Assembly: GCF_003417065.2 (NCBI RefSeq)
Contig: NZ_QVLT01000014.1
Location: 1-64,000, forward strand
Direction of reading: 5' to 3'
From: Hymenobacter lapidiphilus
Lineage (GTDB): Bacteria > Bacteroidota > Bacteroidia > Cytophagales > Hymenobacteraceae
Length of the DNA: 64,000 bases
Position 1 is the stretch's first letter, and each line of letters opens with the position of its first letter. Positions 59,954-64,000 of the stretch are shown in pieces. A model generated the notes under the pieces. That model searched no databases. It was given only the letters and a program-made list of their open reading frames with translations, and was not told the DNA's origin. Both the position numbers and the translations under genes were made by a program.

Positions 59954-60112
59954 AACGAAAAGGATTCGGGGGCATCCGGCCGTAAGGGCCGGGCTGCCGG
60001 TTGGCTATACGATACCGCCGCCCCGCCGGACGTTGCGTTAGCGGCGGGCGAGCTGAACGTCTACGCCGGAGCCCAGTGCCGGGGTACGCGTTCGGCTAAT
60101 GTAAACCGCCTC

Positions 60113-60670
60113 TCAGGGCTTGCGCGAGATGGTTAAAGGCACCAGCCCATTGTTACGGGTTAGGTCGGTCTGGTCGAAGGGCGTTAGGTTGCCGTTGAGA
60201 TACACCAGCTTGCGGTTGTTTTCAAAGCAGGTGCAGCAGCCCTCGGCCCGAAAATCGGTGTTCAGCTGCACGCTGTCGATGGTGAGGCGGAACGTGGGCG
60301 CGGCGCGGCGGGCCGGAGCCAGGTACAGCTGGTACGAGTAGCCGTCGAGCTTGCGGTTGCCGGCCTGGGCGAAGGGCGTGGTGTTGTTGATGATAACGGG
60401 CTGCGAAAACCGGGCTATTGAGCGCACCAGCTGCACGGTATCGGCGCGGGGCTTCTGGGCCGTATCGCGGGGCACCCGCACCAGGTACACCGTATCCACC
60501 TGCCGGGCCCGGAAGCCGGTGGGGTTGGCGCTCGTGGTATCGGCGCTGAACTCCAGGCCCACGGCGTCGGCGAAGGTATCGTCGCACTCGCAGGCCGTCG
60601 AGCCGCAGCAGGCCGCCAGGGCCGTAGCCATAATCAAAAGCGAAAACCAGGTAAGAAAGGAGCGCAGCAT
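60113..60670 (-). CDS. Cys-rich lipoprotein of unknown function, 185 aa
   Basis: A lipobox (ALAAC) gives a lipid-modified Cys21, followed at once by more Cys (CGSTACECDD). A DTVYLVRVPRDTAQKPRADT stretch leads to a domain of strands (YSYQLYLAPARRAAPTFRLT), with a second Cys cluster (AEGCCTCFENNRKLVYLNG). The Cys groups may form disulfides. I do not recognise the family. TATCTTTA lies six bases before the ATG. Confidence 0.7.
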   Translation of the reverse strand: MLRSFLTWFSLLIMATALAACCGSTACECDDTFADAVGLEFSADTTSANPTGFRARQVDTVYLVRVPRDTAQKPRADTVQLVRSIARFSQPVIINNTTPFAQAGNRKLDGYSYQLYLAPARRAAPTFRLTIDSVQLNTDFRAEGCCTCFENNRKLVYLNGNLTPFDQTDLTRNNGLVPLTISRKP

Positions 60671-60717
60671 AGGCCATAAAGATACGCGGCGGGCCGCAAG
60701 GGTTGCGCGCCGGATTT

Positions 60718-61794
60718 CTACGGAGCCAACGCCCGCACCCGCGCCTGTCGTGCCGGGGCCACATATTTTTTCTGCAAAGATTTCAGGTAAGCCACCGAGG
60801 CGCCCGAAAATGTTGGGGGCCTCGTTTTATCGCGGCGGGCGGCCCGTTGGTAGAGCAGGAAAAAGGCCATCGGGTCGTCGGAGGCAGCCAGCAGCTGGGG
60901 CCGCAGGCCGTTGCGCTCAATAGTGCGGGCCATAAAAAAGCCCGGCAGATGGCCGTTGGAGCCGTTGGACAGACGGCGGTAGTAGCGCAGCTCGGGCCGC
61001 GGCGCGGTGGGCCAGGCGGCGGTGGCCTGCAGCACGGCCGGTGCCCCGGCCAGCAGCCAGCTGCGGGTTTCGGCCGAGTCGGCGGGCGAGCGCATGAAGA
61101 CGCTTTTGTCAATCAGGTCGGCCAGGCCCTCGTTCAGGCTCATGTTCAGGGCGTACAGCAGGGTCTGGTCTAGCGAGTCGGCAAAGCTGAAATCGAGGCC
61201 GGGGCGCAACTGGTGGTGGATTTCGTGGCCTTCGAGGATGCCGGCTTTGGGCTTGTTCCAATCAATGGCCGACTTGAGGCTGAACACGAGGCCCTCCTGC
61301 TCCGAAATGGCGTCGTTGCCGATGGCCACGTAGGCCAGCTGCAGGTTGGCCACGGGGTGGCGGGCGGGCGCGGGCAGGTACTCGTAGGCCAGCTGGTACA
61401 TCAGGTCGAGGTAGCCGGGCTGTTGGGCCGTTTGCTGCAGGTAGGCCCGGAACTCCGGCTCGCGCTGCCGGTACTGCTCATTCAGCACGTAGTACCAGCT
61501 CTCGGCCTTGAGGCGCGCCTGGCGCAGCGAGTCGAGGCTAGGGCGGTAGATAACTTCGATGGCGCGGCGGTAGCTTTTCAGGTCTTTCTCGCTGAACACG
61601 CTGGCGATGTAGCGGCGGTTGGCGGGCACGGCCACAAAGGCATTCCACGTGTTGTCGGTCAGCGGCTGGTCGCGGCGCAACGCGTCGGTCATCTCCCAAT
61701 ATCGCTCGGCCGCGTCCACGTTCACGGTTTGGGCCGCCGCCGGCCAGGGCAGCAGGCTTAGCAGGGATAGTAGCAGTAGATAGAGTGGTTTCAT
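60718..61794 (-). CDS. Putative gluzincin-type peptidase (HEIHH), secreted
   Basis: The 358-aa protein has a signal peptide ending PWPAAAQ (about 22). The sequence EGHEIHHQLRPGLDF holds an HExxH motif (His190, Glu191, His194), with a Glu222 in LNEGLADLID as a possible third ligand. That arrangement resembles gluzincins and the DUF2268/DUF5700-type putative Zn-dependent proteases. The rest is helical. The assignment is by motif only. It is transcribed alone. Confidence 0.7.
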   Translation of the reverse strand: MKPLYLLLLSLLSLLPWPAAAQTVNVDAAERYWEMTDALRRDQPLTDNTWNAFVAVPANRRYIASVFSEKDLKSYRRAIEVIYRPSLDSLRQARLKAESWYYVLNEQYRQREPEFRAYLQQTAQQPGYLDLMYQLAYEYLPAPARHPVANLQLAYVAIGNDAISEQEGLVFSLKSAIDWNKPKAGILEGHEIHHQLRPGLDFSFADSLDQTLLYALNMSLNEGLADLIDKSVFMRSPADSAETRSWLLAGAPAVLQATAAWPTAPRPELRYYRRLSNGSNGHLPGFFMARTIERNGLRPQLLAASDDPMAFFLLYQRAARRDKTRPPTFSGASVAYLKSLQKKYVAPARQARVRALAP

Positions 61795-61835
61795 AGAATG
61801 GTAAGGAGGTAGAAATGCGGGTGTAAAATAGTGAT

Positions 61836-62009
61836 TGACGGGGAGTGGTTAGGGAGAAACGGTGTCATGCTAAGCGAAGCGGAGCGTAGTCGAAGCATCT
61901 CTACCGCAATGGTAGCTCAGGTTGGCTGCAACGAAGCGGTAGAGATGCTTCGACTACGCCTATGGCTTCGCTCAGCATGACCGTTTATCTCTAATCACTC
62001 CCCGTCAGC
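61836..62009. repeat. Extended palindromic element, GTCATGCTGAGC family
   Basis: The inner pair (61863-61981) runs from GTCATGCTAAGCGAAGCGGA to TGGCTTCGCTCAGCATGAC. The outer flanks pair too: TTGACGGGGAGTGGTTAGGG on the left against CCTAATCACTCCCCGTCAG-like sequence on the right, so the whole unit is about 170 bp. It is followed by a single arm of another family. Confidence 0.83.
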
Positions 62010-62040
62010 ACGCGAGATTCTTCACTGCGCTCTGAATGAC
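62009..62040. repeat. Single arm of the GTCATTCAGAGCG family
   Basis: CACGCGAGATTCTTCACTGC followed by GCTCTGAATGAC matches the right arm of the elements at 2111-2143 and 11182-11211. No left arm is present. It abuts the GTCATGCTGAGC-family element, a juxtaposition also seen at 32213-32231. Confidence 0.75.
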
Positions 62041-62071
62041 AGCCGTTCCCTATTCCCTAATTTGCAGCCCT

Positions 62072-63442
62072 ATGCTTTCTGTTCTGCTTCGCTGCCTGGC
62101 CCTTGTGCTCGGCGGCACCCTGCTGCCCCTGGTGCTGGCTGCCCAAACTACTGCCGCACCGGTCGCCCTGCCACTTCCCAACCTCAGCTGGCTCGATGAG
62201 CAGCTGCGCACCTCGGCCGTGCTGCGCCAGCATCAGGTGGGCCTGAGCCTGGCCGACGCCAGCACCGGCCAGACCCTGTTCGGCTACCAGGACAGCCGCT
62301 ACTTTACGCCGGCCAGCACCACCAAGCTGCTCACGCTCTACGCCGGCCTCACGCTGCTGGGCACCGACTCGCTGCCCGGCCTGCGCTACGTGCAGCGCGG
62401 GCCCGATACGCTGCTGTTCTGGGGCACTGGCGACCCCATGCTGCTGCACGGCGACGTACCGTCGCGCCGGGCCTACGAGTTCCTGCAGAGCCGCCCCGAA
62501 AAGGTGCTGCTCTACGCCCAGGTGCCCATGCCGCCCGCCTTTGGCCCCGGCTGGAGCTGGGACGATTACGGCTACTACTTCCAGCCCGAGCGCAGTACGC
62601 TGCCCATCTACGGCAACACCGTGCGCTTCTATGGCCGCCCGGCCCCGGCTGCCCCGCGGGTGCTGCCCCGCTTTTTCCGGCCCCTGACGGCCTCCGCGCC
62701 CGGCACCCGGCCCAACCCCGCCGATGACCACGTGCAGCGGCAGCCCGAGGAGAATCGCTTTTTCGTGTTCCCATCGGCCAAGGCTTGGGTAGATGAGGTG
62801 CCGTTCCGGACCAGCCCCGCGCTGCTGCTCCAGCTGCTACAGGACACGCTGCGCCGTCCCGTGCTGGCAACCGGTCCGCTGCGCCTGCGCCCCACCGATT
62901 CGGTCCGCATCCTACGCACGCTGCCGCCCGATTCGCTCTACCGACGCATGCTGCGGGTTTCTGATAACTTCCTGGCCGAGCAGCTGCTGCTGCTGTGCGC
63001 CGCCACGCTGGCGCCCGATTCGTTGAGCCCGGCTCGTGTCATTCGCGTCATGCAGGCCAACTACCTGCGCACCCTGCCCGATGCGCCGCAGTGGGTGGAT
63101 GGTTCGGGCCTTTCGCGGCTCAACCTGTTCACGCCCCGCTTCCTCACGGCCCTGCTCGTGCGCCTGCACCAGCAGGTGCCCGAGCCGCAGCTGCTGAGTT
63201 TGCTGGCAGCCGGCGGGGGGCAGGGCACGCTGCGGCGGGGCTATCTGGGCGGCAAAACCGGCCCCTGGCTGTGGGGCAAAACCGGCACGCTCACCAACAA
63301 CCACAACCTGGCCGGCTACCTGCGCACCCGCTCGGGCCGGCTGCTGGCGTTCAGCTTCTTCAACAACAACTATGTGGTGCCCACCCGCGAAATCCGCCGC
63401 GAAATGGAGCGCCTGCTGACGCGGGTGCGCGACGAGTTGTAG
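62072..63442 (+). CDS. dacB: D-alanyl-D-alanine carboxypeptidase/endopeptidase, PBP4 type
   Basis: The 456-aa protein has a signal peptide ending VLAAQ (about 25). The three class-C penicillin-binding motifs are intact: Ser82-x-x-Lys85 (PASTTKLL), SDN at 297-299 (VSDNFLAEQ) and KTG at 403-405 (WGKTGTLTNNHNLAGY). An insertion domain of about 200 residues lies between SxxK and SDN, as expected. It trims or cuts peptidoglycan crosslinks in the periplasm. The ATG at 62072 is chosen because the signal peptide starts there. Confidence 0.93.
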   Translation: MLSVLLRCLALVLGGTLLPLVLAAQTTAAPVALPLPNLSWLDEQLRTSAVLRQHQVGLSLADASTGQTLFGYQDSRYFTPASTTKLLTLYAGLTLLGTDSLPGLRYVQRGPDTLLFWGTGDPMLLHGDVPSRRAYEFLQSRPEKVLLYAQVPMPPAFGPGWSWDDYGYYFQPERSTLPIYGNTVRFYGRPAPAAPRVLPRFFRPLTASAPGTRPNPADDHVQRQPEENRFFVFPSAKAWVDEVPFRTSPALLLQLLQDTLRRPVLATGPLRLRPTDSVRILRTLPPDSLYRRMLRVSDNFLAEQLLLLCAATLAPDSLSPARVIRVMQANYLRTLPDAPQWVDGSGLSRLNLFTPRFLTALLVRLHQQVPEPQLLSLLAAGGGQGTLRRGYLGGKTGPWLWGKTGTLTNNHNLAGYLRTRSGRLLAFSFFNNNYVVPTREIRREMERLLTRVRDEL

Positions 63443-63522
63443 GAGGCGGACAGCCTCACTAATAAACTGGAATTGCCAGGCGCGGCTAATGCCGCTCAGT
63501 CCACTGCTGAGGCGCCGCTGAT

Positions 63523-64000
63523 CTACTTGAGCAATCGGGCCAGTGTGGCGGCTAGTTCTGGGCCGCGCAGGTTTACGGCCACGATTTTTCCACTGGGGTC
63601 AATCAGGAAGTTTTGAGGAATGCCCCTCACGTTATAGCGCCGCGCAACGTCCCCCTCGAAGCCGCGCAAGTCCCACACCTGGGTCCAGGTAAGTTGGTCG
63701 TCAGCAAGGGCCTTCAGCCATTTAGGGCGGTCCTTTTCGAGGTCGAGCGATATGCCCAGGATATCGAAATTCCTGTTTTTATATTCGTTGTAGGCTTTCG
63801 CGACGTTGGGGTTTTCCTGGCGGCAGGGGGCGCACCAACTGGCCCAGAAATCGACAAGGACAAACTTGCCGCGGTAATCGGCCAGCGAAACCGGCTTGCC
63901 CTCGGGTGTAGGCAGGGTGAAATCGGGGGCAGGAGCACCGATAGTAACGGTTTTGAGGGCCGTTAGCATCTGGCCGTAGCGCTGGCCTTCGGTGCTTTGC
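63523..64000 (-). CDS. TlpA-like thioredoxin domain protein (cut by right edge)
   Basis: The visible 159 residues end a longer exported protein. IGAPAPDFTLPTPEGKPVSL opens a thioredoxin fold, the redox site is WASWCAPCRQENPN (CxxC), and IPQNFLIDPSGKIVAVN holds the cis-Pro. An ATG at 63969 exists, but the frame continues to the window edge with plausible sequence (STEGQRYGQ before it), as in Bacteroidota TlpA proteins with an N-terminal DUF4369-type domain. So the true start lies to the right. It should reduce or shuffle disulfides in the periplasm. Confidence 0.9.
   Translation of the reverse strand, partial: QSTEGQRYGQMLTALKTVTIGAPAPDFTLPTPEGKPVSLADYRGKFVLVDFWASWCAPCRQENPNVAKAYNEYKNRNFDILGISLDLEKDRPKWLKALADDQLTWTQVWDLRGFEGDVARRYNVRGIPQNFLIDPSGKIVAVNLRGPELAATLARLLK

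Noticed and set aside
2049..62040. The repeated palindromes as a CRISPR array
   Set aside because: They are scattered, long and self-complementary, with no regular spacers and no cas genes.
63443..63522. Possible terminator after the PBP4-type gene
   Set aside because: Only short interrupted GC-rich stems are seen and there is no T tract.

Overview
The window looks like chromosome of a GC-rich Bacteroidota, most like Hymenobacter or a close relative (inference). Reasons seen in the sequence: the sigma-A promoter form TTG-N19..21-TAnnTTTG (clear at 14843-14873 and 56421-56452), no consistent Shine-Dalgarno sites, many Bacteroidota families (DUF2911, DUF547, PIG-L deacetylase, acyl-CoA-binding protein, TonB-domain proteins) and many secreted or outer-membrane proteins. 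About 60 genes are present. Most are housekeeping, envelope or peptidase genes transcribed singly or in short operons. No CRISPR array, phage or plasmid backbone is visible.

Layout. 1-2.9 kb: the end of an IS481-type transposase, a PAS-PAS protein and a decayed metal-efflux remnant. 2.9-10.5 kb: a zinc phospholipase C-like protein, a STAS-like protein and a complete adaptor-RND-TolC efflux operon. 10.7-16.7 kb: an alkyltransferase-like protein, a six-gene signalling operon (two copies of small protein plus 7-TM protein, then a histidine kinase and a receiver-only regulator), then xseB and xseA. 17-31 kb: M13 peptidase, lipoproteins, cyclophilin, a second zinc phospholipase/nuclease-like protein, a kinase-like hypothetical protein, amidohydrolase, acyl-CoA-binding protein, CDGSH protein, acetyltransferase, deoxynucleoside kinase, DUF2461 and DUF547. 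31-44.4 kb: MOSC, YitT, subtilisin, carbonic anhydrase, a mosaic PIG-L deacetylase, PQQ-type sugar dehydrogenase, a broken PIG-L fragment, an AT-rich secreted orphan, a sodium symporter with a tiny partner, and a frameshifted DUF2911 gene. 44.6-64 kb: ABC exporter, TonB-domain protein, second sodium symporter, DoxX-like, metallo-hydrolase, M61 peptidase, methyltransferase, two PAP2 phosphatases around tRNA-Leu(CAG), a large GAF protein, an HEIHH-type putative peptidase, a PBP4-type D,D-carboxypeptidase and a TlpA-like thioredoxin cut by the right edge.

The most striking non-coding feature is a set of long (80-150 bp) palindromic elements in intergenic spaces, in at least three sequence families (core words near GTCATTCAGAGCG, GTCATGCTGAGC and GCGCGAAGCTCCAGCTTCGCG). 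Some carry stop codons of neighbouring genes, some occur as single arms, and one abuts a response regulator that lacks its DNA-binding domain. Signs of recent change include an AT-rich patch inside the PIG-L gene and a duplicated, broken copy of that gene's 3' end 2 kb away.

The best candidate for an undescribed system is the duplicated small-protein/7-TM signalling operon at 11235-14808.
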